This document shows, one piece after another, positions 25,747 to 37,200 of a DNA stretch of 64,000 nucleotides (its first letter is position 1; each line of letters opens with the position of its first letter). A program made the translations under genes and the position numbers. The notes below the pieces were generated by a model. The model was not told the DNA's origin, ran no database searches, and worked only from the letters and a program-made list of their open reading frames with translations. The DNA is taken from positions 164,124 through 228,123 of the forward strand of contig CANLEE010000007.1 of the NCBI GenBank assembly GCA_947489585.1, read 5' to 3'. This stretch comes from an uncultured Psychroserpens sp. (GTDB lineage: Bacteria > Bacteroidota > Bacteroidia > Flavobacteriales > Flavobacteriaceae).

Positions 25747-28700
25747 ATGAAAATCAAAACCTTTCTCTACCTGCTTTGTGCATTTTTTTTTCTTAACACA
25801 AGTTTTGCTCAACAAAATGAAAATTTATGGTTGAGACATACTGCAATTTCTCCTAATGGAAATCAAATAGCATTTACCTACAACGCCGATATTTATGTGG
25901 TTTCAGTTGCTGGTGGAAACGCCACACGATTAACCACAAACAGTGCTTATGACACAAAACCTGTATGGTCTCACGATGGAAATCAAATTGCTTTTTCTTC
26001 AAATAGATATGGAAATTTTGATGTATTTGTGATGTCTTCTACTGGAACAAATGTAAAGCGTTTAACGTTTCACTCAGCAGATGATACACCTACAGATTTT
26101 TCGCAAAATAATGATGCAGTTTGGTTTAATAGTATTCGTTTGGATAATCAAAATTCAATGTTGTTTCACAGGCTTGGTGAATTATACAGTGTTAATCTAG
26201 ATGCAATGACACCTAAACAACTAACTAGTTTTCCAGCTTATGAGGCTAGAAACAATAGTAAAGGAGATATGGTTTTTGAAGAAATTAAAGGTTATGAAGA
26301 TCAATGGCGAAAGCATCATACCTCTTCAGTAACTAGAGATATTTGGATTAAAAACAAATCGGGTCAATACACAAAACTTTCAAGTTTTAAAGGCGAAAAT
26401 CGCAATCCAGTATTTGGTTCGGGAGATTCATTTTATTACTTATCAGAACGATCAGGAACGTTCAATGTGTATCAATCTAGTTTTTCTAACCCGAGTCAAT
26501 CCGCTCAGGTTTCAGAATTCAAAATGCACCCTGTGAGACATCTTTCTGTGTCAAACAATGATGTATTAGCATATAGTTTCAACGGAAATATTTACACACA
26601 AAAAACAGGAGAGTCTCCTAAGAAAGTGAACGTTGCAATTGGAGGAGATCAATCTATAATGGATAATGAGTTGCTGTTTGTCAATGGAAATGTAACCGAT
26701 ATGGTTCCTTCTCCAAATGGAAAAGAACTCATTTTTATTCACAGAGGTGATGTATTTGTCACTTCGGTTGATGGAAGCTTAACCAGAAGACTTACTCAAA
26801 CACCTGAGCAAGAACGTAGCATAGATATAAGTCCAGATGGACGTACTATTGTTTATGCAGGAGAACGCAACAACAGTTGGAACTTATATACACAAACCAT
26901 TACTAACAAAGATGAAAAGTACTTTATAAACGCTATTGAATTAAAAGAAGAGGCATTACTGGCCAATGCAACCGAAACCTTCCAGCCTAAATTTTCACCA
27001 ACAGGTGAAGCTATTGCCTACTTAGAAGAGCGTACAAAATTAAGAACGATTGATTTAAAATCTAAAAAAATAACAGCAATACATAATGGTGAAAAACATT
27101 TTTCGTATGCTGATGGTGATCAAGATTTTGAATATAGTCCTGATGGAAAATGGCTTGCAATAACATTTTACCCAGATCAATATTGGTTTGGCGAAATAGG
27201 AATTATAAAAGCAGATGGAACAGGAAGTTTAATTAATGTATCAAAAAGTGGCTTTAGTGATTTTGCGCCTAAATGGTCTTTGGATGGTACGATCTTATAT
27301 TGGGAGTCAGATAGAAACGGAATGCATAGTGTAGCCAAAACTGGACCATCGCAATTAGATATTTATGGTGTTTTTCTAACTCAGAAAGCTTACGATAAAT
27401 TCAAATTAAATAAAGATGAATACGCTTTCATTTCAGAAGATAAGAAAGAGGAAGACAAAAAAGAAGAAGGCAAAGACGATGATAAAAAGAAAGACGATGA
27501 CAAGGAAAAAGAAGAAAAGCCTAAACTAAAACCTATAACAATTGAGTTTGACAACTTACATAAACGCAAAGAAAAACTCACCTTATTCTCGACAAACTTA
27601 TCTACAGCTTTAATTACAAAAGATTCGAAGTCTTTATTATACTTAGGTCGTGCTGGTGATAAAGCCGATTTATGGAAGCTAGATTTACGCACACGTGAAA
27701 TTAAATCTCTTGGGAAATTTGGCAGAGGTGGCGGAATGGTTTTTGGAAAAGATGCTAAAGACGTATTTATAATTAGCCGCGGACGTATCTCAAAAGTAAA
27801 TGTTGGTTCTGGGAAGAAAAAGGCGGTTGGTATTAATGATGAGATGTCATTTAACTTATCTGCTGAACGTTCGTACCTCATAGACCATGTCTCTAGACAA
27901 GTAAAGAAAAAGTTTTTAGATCCCAACCTTCATGGAGCGCCTTGGGATGCATTATCAAAAAATTACAAGAAATTTGTGCCACACCTCAATAATGATTATG
28001 ACTTTAAAGATATACTAGGTGAACTATTGGGAGAGTTAAATGCATCTCATACAGGAGCACGTTTTAGAGCAAGAAACAATAAAGGTGATCAAACAGCCGC
28101 TTTAGGAATTTTTGTAGATGATAACCACAATGATGATGGGCTCAAAATATCAGAAGTGATGGAAGGTAGCCCCTTAATTAATAGTAATAAAAAAGTAATT
28201 GCTGGTGTTATCATTGAAGCTATAGATGGTAAGGCAATCACAAAAACTACAAATCATTACACCTTGCTAAATAGAAAAGCTGGTGAGGCTATTACTATTT
28301 CTTATTTCAATCCGTCAACAAAAAACAGATGGAAAGAACGTGTAAAACCAATTTCTATTGGTGCTGAAAACGAATTGCGATACCAACGCTGGATTAAAAA
28401 AAATCGTGAAATGGTTCATAAACTATCAAATAATCAAATTGGTTACATGCACATTCGTAGTATGAGTGATCGTAGCTTTAGAGAATTTTTAGAAGAAGTG
28501 ATGGGAGAAGAAGTAAATAAAAAAGCACTTGTTGTTGACACGCGGTTTAATGGTGGAGGTGATTTGGTAGATGATATCACAACCTTTTTAAGTGGTGAAA
28601 AATATATGGAATTTCAAAATGGTGGAAAAGTAGTTGGAATGGAGTCCCAACGTCGTTGGACAAAACCAAGCATCATGTTGGTAGGCGAGTCTAACTATTC

Positions 28701-28983
28701 TGATGCCCACTGTACACCTGCAGGATATAAAGATTTAAAAATAGGAAAACTCGTAGGCATGCCAGTTCCAGGAACTTGTAGTTTTGTATGGTGGGAACGT
28801 ATTCAAAATGGCATTGTCTTCGGAATACCAAATATGCAAGTACTCGATATTGAAGGTGACGTTTTAGAAAACAAAGAACTACAACCAGACATCTTAATAA
28901 AAAATGGTTTTGACACTATTACTAATGGAAAAGATGAGCAAATTGAAGCTGCGGTTAATGAGTTGCTAAAGTCTGTAAATTAG
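25747..28983 (+). CDS. Tricorn-like protease (PD40 propeller, PDZ, S41 peptidase), secreted
   Basis: The 1078-residue protein has a signal peptide (about 1-21, NTSFAQ). Residues 25-560 form beta-propellers of PD40/TolB-type repeats (for example IAFSSNRYGNFDVFVM). A highly charged Lys/Asp/Glu linker follows at about 562-595, then a third beta region, a PDZ domain (about 775-870) and an S41 core. Probable catalytic residues by comparison with tricorn are S767-H768 (NASHTG), nucleophile S985 (NYSDAH) and E1041 (LENKE). It should degrade peptides outside the cytoplasm. It is monocistronic, divergent from menD and convergent with menF. Confidence 0.9.
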   Translation: MKIKTFLYLLCAFFFLNTSFAQQNENLWLRHTAISPNGNQIAFTYNADIYVVSVAGGNATRLTTNSAYDTKPVWSHDGNQIAFSSNRYGNFDVFVMSSTGTNVKRLTFHSADDTPTDFSQNNDAVWFNSIRLDNQNSMLFHRLGELYSVNLDAMTPKQLTSFPAYEARNNSKGDMVFEEIKGYEDQWRKHHTSSVTRDIWIKNKSGQYTKLSSFKGENRNPVFGSGDSFYYLSERSGTFNVYQSSFSNPSQSAQVSEFKMHPVRHLSVSNNDVLAYSFNGNIYTQKTGESPKKVNVAIGGDQSIMDNELLFVNGNVTDMVPSPNGKELIFIHRGDVFVTSVDGSLTRRLTQTPEQERSIDISPDGRTIVYAGERNNSWNLYTQTITNKDEKYFINAIELKEEALLANATETFQPKFSPTGEAIAYLEERTKLRTIDLKSKKITAIHNGEKHFSYADGDQDFEYSPDGKWLAITFYPDQYWFGEIGIIKADGTGSLINVSKSGFSDFAPKWSLDGTILYWESDRNGMHSVAKTGPSQLDIYGVFLTQKAYDKFKLNKDEYAFISEDKKEEDKKEEGKDDDKKKDDDKEKEEKPKLKPITIEFDNLHKRKEKLTLFSTNLSTALITKDSKSLLYLGRAGDKADLWKLDLRTREIKSLGKFGRGGGMVFGKDAKDVFIISRGRISKVNVGSGKKKAVGINDEMSFNLSAERSYLIDHVSRQVKKKFLDPNLHGAPWDALSKNYKKFVPHLNNDYDFKDILGELLGELNASHTGARFRARNNKGDQTAALGIFVDDNHNDDGLKISEVMEGSPLINSNKKVIAGVIIEAIDGKAITKTTNHYTLLNRKAGEAITISYFNPSTKNRWKERVKPISIGAENELRYQRWIKKNREMVHKLSNNQIGYMHIRSMSDRSFREFLEEVMGEEVNKKALVVDTRFNGGGDLVDDITTFLSGEKYMEFQNGGKVVGMESQRRWTKPSIMLVGESNYSDAHCTPAGYKDLKIGKLVGMPVPGTCSFVWWERIQNGIVFGIPNMQVLDIEGDVLENKELQPDILIKNGFDTITNGKDEQIEAAVNELLKSVN

Positions 28984-28994
28984 AGTTTTCAATA

Positions 28995-30107
28995 TTATAA
29001 AACTGAACCTATTGTTTGTTTTTTATTAACCGTCTCCTCCCACTCTAATTGTGGTTTTGAGTCTTTGGTAATACCTCCACCTACGTATATGAGTGCTTGT
29101 TGATTTTTAATTTGCATACAGCGAAGATTCACATATAATTGGCTCGAGTTTTTCACAGTAGCGTAGGCATTATTCTCAACGTTGCGTCTATTAGTATTTC
29201 TAGTTTTAGACGTTTTTATATTGAGTTCTCCTAAAAAACCTGTATAGAACTCTCGATCATAATTTTCATTGAATTTGATAAAATCTTTCGCTTCTTTTTT
29301 AGGCAAACCGCAAACTGCAGGTGTTGGATGCAAAGCAAAAATAATGTCTCTTAAACGTTTAACTCTTAAGGTGCCCGAGATTTTAGATTGCAAGTGTAAT
29401 AACTGACCTGCTTTAATTGTTTGAGCAGGCATTGTTATGAGTTCATTTGTATAAGGTGCTAGTTCCTTTTTAATAAAGTCTGTAACAACTTGTTGCTCTT
29501 CTATGTTTTTTATATCCCATTCAACTTTAGTCGTATTTACATAAGGCTGCGTGCCAGCTAAAGCCATCGTTTTAAATCGTTGTCCTTCAATATGTAATAA
29601 GGTTTCAGGGGTAGCCCCTAACCATAAACCAACCTTAGGATGATACCAGATATAGACAAATGCTGTTTGGTATCTATTTAGTAAAGATTTAAAGATAGCT
29701 ATCGGGTTAACTTCGGAAATTGTAACCGCTTCAACTCGTGATAATACTACCTTTTTAAATTGATTATTTATAATACTCTCAATTCCTTTTTGAACCAATT
29801 CAATATATTGTTCATGTGGATTTTCAGTATCAGACTCCAGAGTCTTTTTTAGTTTTGTGTCTGAAGAAACTTTAATTTCTGAAGTTAAAGTTTTGCTCAT
29901 TTCCGAGGGAAAAATGATAGTATCATTTTCAGAATCATATGGTGCATAAATGAATCCGCTTTCTGTGAAATCATCAACAATATGGAGTTCAGTATCGTTT
30001 TGAAGTACAGCTTTTACAATCGTTTCATTAGGCTTACGATAAGCAACAAAAGGCAATTGCGATTTGTGCTGAGATTCAATATGTGTAAAGAAAACGTCTT
30101 TGAGCAT
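28995..30107 (-). CDS. menF: Isochorismate synthase (MenF)
   Basis: The 370-residue chorismate-utilising enzyme contains LGATPETLLHIEGQ, the MALAGTQ motif, HPTPAVCGLP, the base-bearing ENYDREFYTGFLG region and the Mg-binding end YVGGGITKDSKPQLEWEET. The threonine-rich LAGT and HPTPA motifs separate isochorismate synthases from salicylate or anthranilate synthases. It converts chorismate to isochorismate for MenD. It starts 2 bases after the thioesterase gene, so these two are one transcript. Confidence 0.93.
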   Translation of the reverse strand: MLKDVFFTHIESQHKSQLPFVAYRKPNETIVKAVLQNDTELHIVDDFTESGFIYAPYDSENDTIIFPSEMSKTLTSEIKVSSDTKLKKTLESDTENPHEQYIELVQKGIESIINNQFKKVVLSRVEAVTISEVNPIAIFKSLLNRYQTAFVYIWYHPKVGLWLGATPETLLHIEGQRFKTMALAGTQPYVNTTKVEWDIKNIEEQQVVTDFIKKELAPYTNELITMPAQTIKAGQLLHLQSKISGTLRVKRLRDIIFALHPTPAVCGLPKKEAKDFIKFNENYDREFYTGFLGELNIKTSKTRNTNRRNVENNAYATVKNSSQLYVNLRCMQIKNQQALIYVGGGITKDSKPQLEWEETVNKKQTIGSVL

Positions 30108-30109
30108 GT

Positions 30110-30535
30110 CTACTTCTTTTTTGGAAGCGAAATCGTAGACAATCTACAAATAGATATCAAATTATCGTAATCATCAGTAACTCTAACATCTAATAATTGT
30201 GTTGTTCTTCCTTTATGCAGAAATGTAGCTTTTGCATATACATGACCTTCAGAAACACTTTTAAGATGATTTGCTGTGATTTCGATTCCGCGAACAAATA
30301 CTTTTTCAATATCCATAAAAATATGAGAAGCAAAACTTCCAACACTTTCTGCCAAGGCCGCTGTTGCTCCTCCATGCAAAACACCATCAGGTTGATGCAC
30401 TCTAGAATTCACAGGCATTTTAGCAATTAAAAAGTCATCTCCATAATCTATGATCTCAATATTTAGGGTTTCCATTAAGGTGCCTTTACATGCAGCATTA
30501 GCATTTGCCAGCACGGCTTCTTTAGATAATTGCAT
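30110..30535 (-). CDS. PaaI-type hotdog thioesterase, probable DHNA-CoA thioesterase
   Basis: The 141-residue hotdog-fold protein has the active-site segment H54-G-G-A-T-A-A-L-A-E63, with catalytic E63 at the same position number as in E. coli YdiI/MenI, and SRVHQPDGVLHGG before it. It precedes menF by 2 bases. Hydrolysis of DHNA-CoA to dihydroxynaphthoate is the step between MenB and MenA, so MenI activity fits the operon. PaaI-family proteins have other acyl-CoA substrates too, so the assignment is by context. Confidence 0.82.
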   Translation of the reverse strand: MQLSKEAVLANANAACKGTLMETLNIEIIDYGDDFLIAKMPVNSRVHQPDGVLHGGATAALAESVGSFASHIFMDIEKVFVRGIEITANHLKSVSEGHVYAKATFLHKGRTTQLLDVRVTDDYDNLISICRLSTISLPKKK

Positions 30536-30585
30536 AGAAATACTGTATTTTTAAAGTCGAATATATTTAATAGCAAAAATACAAA

Positions 30586-31221
30586 ATGAATTCTACAGAA
30601 AAGGAAATTTCTTATGCCATTACGAATAGTTACTCTACTTTAAATGAGCTTACGTCTACTACAAAACATGTATGGTTTGTATGTCATGGAATGGGGTATT
30701 TGAGTCGTTACTTCCTGAAATATTTCAAAGACTTAAACCCAGAAGAACATTATATTATTGCACCTCAAGCGCAAAGCAAATATTATACAACACCAAAGTT
30801 TAAGCACATTGGAGCTAGTTGGTTAACCCGAGAGAACACCTTAGTCGAAACCGAAAATATCATGACTTATTTTGATACTATATTTGACCATGAGCAGATT
30901 TTAAAAGTTGAACACCTAACTATTTTAGGGTATTCTCAAGGTGTTAGTGTCGCAATGCGTTATCTGGCAAAACGACAAATACATTGCTCGCAATTGGTGA
31001 TGCATTCTGGCGGAATTCCTAAAGAATTAACATCAAAGGATTTTACTTTTTTTAAAGGAAAAGCAAAACTAATTTATGGAACCAATGACGAGTACCTCAA
31101 CGACGAGCGTATGGCATTGGAATACGCTAAAGCTCAAGAGTTATTTGGTGATCGTTTAGAGGTTATTCCTTTTGAAGGTGCACATGAAGTGAATGTAAAT
31201 TTGATTAATACATTGACATAA
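30586..31221 (+). CDS. Alpha/beta hydrolase (carboxylesterase/phospholipase type)
   Basis: The 211-residue alpha/beta hydrolase has oxyanion region FVCHGMG (residues 31-37), nucleophile elbow GYSQG with S117, acid IYGTNDEYL and catalytic histidine FEGAHEVN. The short cap-less form resembles bacterial carboxylesterases (YpfH/EstB type). It is divergent from the thioesterase-menF unit with only 50 bases between starts, so promoters are shared or overlapping. No signal peptide is present, so it is cytoplasmic. A role as MenH is possible only by position. Confidence 0.85.
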   Translation: MNSTEKEISYAITNSYSTLNELTSTTKHVWFVCHGMGYLSRYFLKYFKDLNPEEHYIIAPQAQSKYYTTPKFKHIGASWLTRENTLVETENIMTYFDTIFDHEQILKVEHLTILGYSQGVSVAMRYLAKRQIHCSQLVMHSGGIPKELTSKDFTFFKGKAKLIYGTNDEYLNDERMALEYAKAQELFGDRLEVIPFEGAHEVNVNLINTLT

Positions 31222-31251
31222 AAAAGAAGTAGCTGTTTTAACACAACTACT
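31221..31251 (-). terminator. Probable terminator of the giant T9SS gene
   Basis: Arms 31228-31235 (AGTAGCTG) and 31244-31251 (CAACTACT) pair with one mismatch. On the minus strand they are followed by a T-rich run. It lies between the convergent hydrolase and the giant gene. Confidence 0.5.
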
Positions 31252-31293
31252 CCTTTATGATCGGTTAGTATATTTAACTTATTTACGCTATCA

Positions 31294-34200
31294 TCATTTC
31301 TTATTTGATGAAACGATTTTCTTAATAACACTACCTTGACTTGTTATCATTTTAACAAAAAGAATTTGGTCTTTCACATCAGACAAATCAATTATTGTTT
31401 TACCATCAGAACCTTTAACATAGTCGCTATTTCTTACGCTTCTGATTAGTGTTCCTCTAATATCTGAAATTTCTATAGAAACATTGGTTTCAAAATCAAA
31501 TTCATAAGCAATGTTAACAATATCCTTATAAGGCACTGGATATGCTTTAAAATCTATTGAAAAAGCAGTTCTTCCCATTAAGGTAGTTTCACCATCCTTA
31601 TCATCTCCAACTACTTCTTCATCTTCAGGAACTAGACATATTTCTACTTCAGCATAAGCAATCATATAGAAATCTCCAATACAGTTTACATCGCCTGTAA
31701 TATCAGTAACAGGAACTGTTAGAGTTATTGTATTTCCATCGTCTGAATAGCCAGAATATGGATATTCATCAATATCTATTGTAGAAGCACACAATCTGCG
31801 ATTATTACTACCATCATTAGTAACGGAGGATTTACATGGATAAGGGTTACATCCAAGATATGCATTTACATTACCCAATACATAATTCTGGTCAGAAACC
31901 TCATCGTTAATTGCATAAGTAACTAATACATTATCTCCATCACGTTCAAGAGTTACGGTTCCAACCAAGACCGTAGATGAATTTTCATCAGTAGGATCAC
32001 AATCTCCATCTGTTCCAGCAGCAAATAAATCGAATACATAAGTATTATAATCGCCAAACTCATTTACAGATTGAAGGTCTAAATCACCATTAGTCCAACC
32101 CCAACTTGATTCATATAAATCATTAGATTCTGTAAAACATGATTCATACCCAAATCCAGGACTTGGTGCATATGCATAAGCGATCTCTTCTTCACAGCAT
32201 TCATAAACTTCAATCTTGAACGGTGCTCCCATTTCACATCCAGTGTTTGGCTGAAATGTATAATACAATCCTGTTACACCTGTTCCTAATTCTGTAAGAT
32301 CAACACTAAAAGTTCCATCATTATTATCAATAACTCCAGTACCTGAATACACACCACCTGCAGGTTGACCACCAGATAATGGTGCAATACCATCCTCAAT
32401 ACATATAGGACCTAGAGATTCATGAGTAACATCAAACTTAGAACCTGTATTTATGGTTAATGTCGCAGAATATGAACACCCATTACCATCATACATTTTT
32501 ACTACAACTGGTGACTGATCTGCTGTATAGGTATCCCCTGTTAATGGCCAAGTATATGTGGCATCATCACAAATCATAACTTCTTCAAAAATTGGGTCAG
32601 TTACAGGATACTCATTAATAATTAATGTTGCTGTATATGGACACCCATTATCATCTATCAAATCTAATACCACTGGCGATTCGCTAACCTTATAAAGAGT
32701 ACCATTAAATGGCCATTTATAAACTTCATTTCTACATACAGTGACATCATCCTCAATGTCTTTAGTTTCTTTATATTCATCGACTTTTATAATAGCTGAA
32801 GATCCAGGACAATTACCTATTGCTTCAAAAGTATATGTGTATTGTCCATTCTCAGGTCCACTCCATACACCGCCTTCATCAGGCAATCCTCCTAAAGCTT
32901 CGAATAACTCTTCTTCTGTAGGTGTCTCTCCAAAACACACATATAAAACACCATTTTCTCCTGCATCTCCTCCTCCATTTTCATTAATAACTAATGTTGC
33001 TGTATATAGGCAACCATTGTCATCAAATAAATCTATAACTACTGGAGAGTCTGTTATTGTATAAGTTTCGTTAGTAACTGGCCATGTATATGAATCACCT
33101 TCACAAATCGAAACTTCTTCCTCGATATTTTCAACCTCATATACAATTACTGTTAGTACAGTTATATATGGACAACCATTAGCATCAGTCTTTTCGACAT
33201 CATGAGTTCCTGCTCCATATTCTATGCCTTCATAGTTATATGTATTGCCTTCACAAACCTCGCCCGAAGCTGTATCATCTGGTGTCACTTCAAAGGCTGT
33301 AACCGTTAATACAGTTGTATATGGACAACCATTGTCGTCTGTCTTTGGAATATCATGAGAACCTACGGCATAGTCATTACCTTCATAACTGAACAACTCG
33401 CCTACACAAACTTCGCCTGAAGCTGTATCGTCTGGTGTCACTTCATAAGCCGTTACTGTTAATACCGTTTTATATGGACAACCATTGGCATCTGTTCGTG
33501 GAATATCATGTGAACCTACAGCATAATCATTTCCTTCATAGTTGAACAACTCGCCTTCGCATACTTCTCCTGAAGCTGCATCGTCTGGTGTCACGTCATA
33601 AGCCGTAACCGTTAAGACCGTTTTCCATGGACAACCATTGGCATCCACTCTTGGAATATCATACGTTCCTACATCGTATTCATTACCTTCGTAAGTGAAT
33701 TTGTTACCTTCACAAACTTCACCTGAAGCGACATCGTCTGGTGTTACTTCATAGTAATTTACAGTCACTGTAGCTGATACTTCTGGACATGATCCTGAAG
33801 CTGCAAACGTATATGTATAAACATCTGCTACTGGGCCACTCCATATACCTCCTAGATCTGGATCACCTTCTAAGGCTTCAAATAATTCATCTGTTGTTGG
33901 AGTTTCTCCTTCGCAAACTGTGATGCTACCATTCTCTCCTGCATCTGGTGCATCGTCTTCTGTAATTGTTAATGTTGCTGAATAAGGACAACCATTAGAA
34001 TCTATCAAATCTAATTCTACTGGTGAATCTGATACACTATAAGTTCCGCCATCAACTGACCATAGATAAGAATCACCTTCACAAATAGTAACATCATCTA
34101 CAATATCTGGTGTCACTTCAAAGGCTGTAACCGTTAATACAGTTGTATATGGACAACCATTGTCGTCTGTCTTTGGAATATCATGTGAACCTACGGCATA

Positions 34201-37200
34201 GTCATTACCTTCATAACTGAACAACTCGCCTTCACAAACTTCACCTGAAGCTGTATCGTCTGGTGTCACTTCATAAGCCGTTACTGTTAATACCGTTTTA
34301 TATGGACAACCATTGGTATCTGTTCGTGGTATATCATGTGAACCTTCAGCATAATCAATACCTTCGTAATTGAACAACTCACCTTCGCATACTTCTCCTG
34401 AAGCAGCATCGTCTGGTGTCACGTCATAAGCCGTAACCGTTAATACCGTTTTCCATGGACAACCATTAGCATCAACTCTTGGAATATCATACGTTCCTAC
34501 ATCATACTCATTACCTTCATAAGTGAATTTATTGCCTTCACAAACTTCACCTGAAGCGACATCGTCTGGTGTTACTTCATAGTAATTTACAGTCACTGTA
34601 GCTGATACTTCTGGACATGATCCTGAAGCTGCAAACGTATATGTATATACATCTGCTACTGGCCCGCTCCATACTCCTCCTAGGTCTGGATCTCCTTCTA
34701 AGGCTTCAAATAATTCTTCATTTGTTGGAATAACGCCTTCACAAACTGTGATGCTACCATTCTCTCCTGCATCTGGTGCGTCGTCTTCTGTAATTGTTAA
34801 TGTTGCTGAATAAGGGCAGCCATTAGAATCTATCAAATCTAATTCTACTGGTGAATCTGATACACTATAAGTTCCGCCATCAACTGACCATAGATAAGAA
34901 TCACCTTCACAAATAGTAACATCATCTACAATATCTGGTGTCACTTCAAAGGCTGTAACCGTTAATACAGTTGTATATGGACAACCATTGTCGTCTGTCT
35001 TTGGAATATCATGTGAACCTACGGCATAGTCATTACCTTCATAACTGAATAACTCGCCTTCACAAACTTCACCTGAAGCTGTATCGTCTGGTGTCACTTC
35101 ATAAGCCGTTACTGTTAATACCGTTTTATATGGACAACCATTGGCATCTGTTCGTGGTATATCATGTGAACCTTCAGCATAATCAATACCTTCGTAATTG
35201 AACAGCTCACCTTCGCATACTTCTCCTGAAGCAGCATCGTCTGGTGTCACATCATAAGCCGTAACCGTTAAGACCGTTTTCCATGGACAACCATTAGCAT
35301 CAACTCTTGGAATATCATACGTTCCTACATCATATTCATTACCTTCATAAGTGAATTTATTGCCTTCACAAACTTCACCTGAAGCTGTATCATCTGGTGT
35401 CACATCATAAGCCGTTACTGTTAATACCGTTTTATATGGACAGCCATTAGCATCTGTTCGTGGTATATCGTGTGAACCAACAGCATAGTCATTACCTTCG
35501 TAGTTGAACAACTCTCCTTCACAAACTTCGCCTGAAGCGGCATCATCTGGTGTTACATCATAAGCCGTTACCGTTAATACCGTTTTATATGGACAACCAT
35601 TGGTATCTGTTCGTGGAATATCGTGTGAACCAACAGCATAGTCATTACCTTCATAACTGAATAGCTCACCTTCGCAAACTTCACCTGAAGCTGCATCATC
35701 TGGTGTCACATCATAAGCCGTTACTGTTAATACTGTTTTGTATGGACAACCATTAGCATCTGTTCGTGGGATATCATGTGAACCTTCGGCATAGTCAATA
35801 CCTTCGTAGTTGAACAACTCGCCTACACAAACTTCTCCTGAAGCTGCATCGTCTGGTGTTACGTCATAAGCCGTTACTGTTAATACCGTTTTATATGGAC
35901 AGCCATTGGCATCTGTTCGTGGAATATCGTGTGATCCTACAGCATAATCAATACCCTCGTAGTTAAACAATTCGCCTTCGCAAACTTCACCTGAAGCTGC
36001 ATCATCTGGTGTCACATCAAAGGCTGTAACCGTTAAGACCGTTTTATATGGACAACCATTGGCATCTGTTCGTGGTATATCATGTGATCCTACGGCGTAG
36101 TCATTACCTTCATAGTTGAACAACTCGCCTTCGCAAACTTCACCTGAAGCTGCATCATCTGGTGTCACGTCATACTCACTTATAGTTAAAGTCGCTGTGT
36201 ACGGACAACCATTTATATCAATAAGGTTTAACGTAACTGGTGAATCTTCCGCTGCATACGACATGTTATTTTGTGGCCATAAATATGAAGCACCAAAACA
36301 AATTGTTGCAGTATCTTCAATGTTATCTGTCCCTGGTGGTGGGCTTGTACCTGATACATTCCCAGTACATTGGGTTGGATTTAAAGGCACTACACATCCA
36401 TTAGTTGAAGGGTCTACTGGACTGATATCAATATTATAATCAGTTCCTTGACTATAAGTCAAAGTGAATGACCCAGAAATTGCGCCTCCTCCAAGATTTC
36501 CAAGACATATATCATTAGATATTGTTAATGCATTTGGATCAATAGCAGTATATTGACCATTAGCTCCATTAATTGGGACAGTAACCGTATATTCTCCATC
36601 AACAGCACAAGAAACAATAGGGTCTTCAACACTTAATGAACAGATAATTACGTCACTATCTCCACATCCAAACCTTGCTTTAAAATTGTTTACAGCTAAA
36701 TCTCCATCAGCATCTTGATCCCAAATAGCCAAATACATATTAGCAGGCTCTAAAAAATCTTCCCCTTCAATTGGAATTGTATTCCATGTACTTGAACTCT
36801 CAACACCACAGGCAATTCGTTTTAAATCTCCACAATCACCACTTAATTGTTGACCATTGGCTGCTAATGTTGTACCTGCTTGATGTGCATTTGATGAATA
36901 CAAGGCCCAAGCTATAGTATCTCCCGAGTTGTCATTTATTTGTATTTCGAAACTTCCTGCATAAGCCCTAACATCAAAATTCAACCATATCATAGGCTGC
37001 CCGTTAGTTGGATTAACAGGAAAAACTGTTGTTTGAGTACTTGGATCAATACATGGTATTCCTGAAATATCTATTTCAAATTGTGAAGAATCATAAATTG
37101 AGTTATTATATGGCATCACCTGAGATTGTGTCTCAGCTGAACTACCACATCTAATGATGCCATTAGGAAATGCCGCATTAGGAGCGTCATCTATTGATCC

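Noticed and set aside
27390..27926. Minus-strand open frame of 178 codons
   Set aside because: It is the mirror of the charged linker and flanking region of the tricorn-like gene; Ser/Leu/Phe-rich low complexity shows it is a shadow.
32741..33064. Plus-strand open frame of 107 codons, and a similar one at 36116-36439
   Set aside because: Both lie antisense inside the giant T9SS gene and follow its repeat structure; no independent coding signal.
33136..36168. CRISPR array or satellite DNA
   Set aside because: The repeats are 153 bp, without spacers, and encode an uninterrupted protein.
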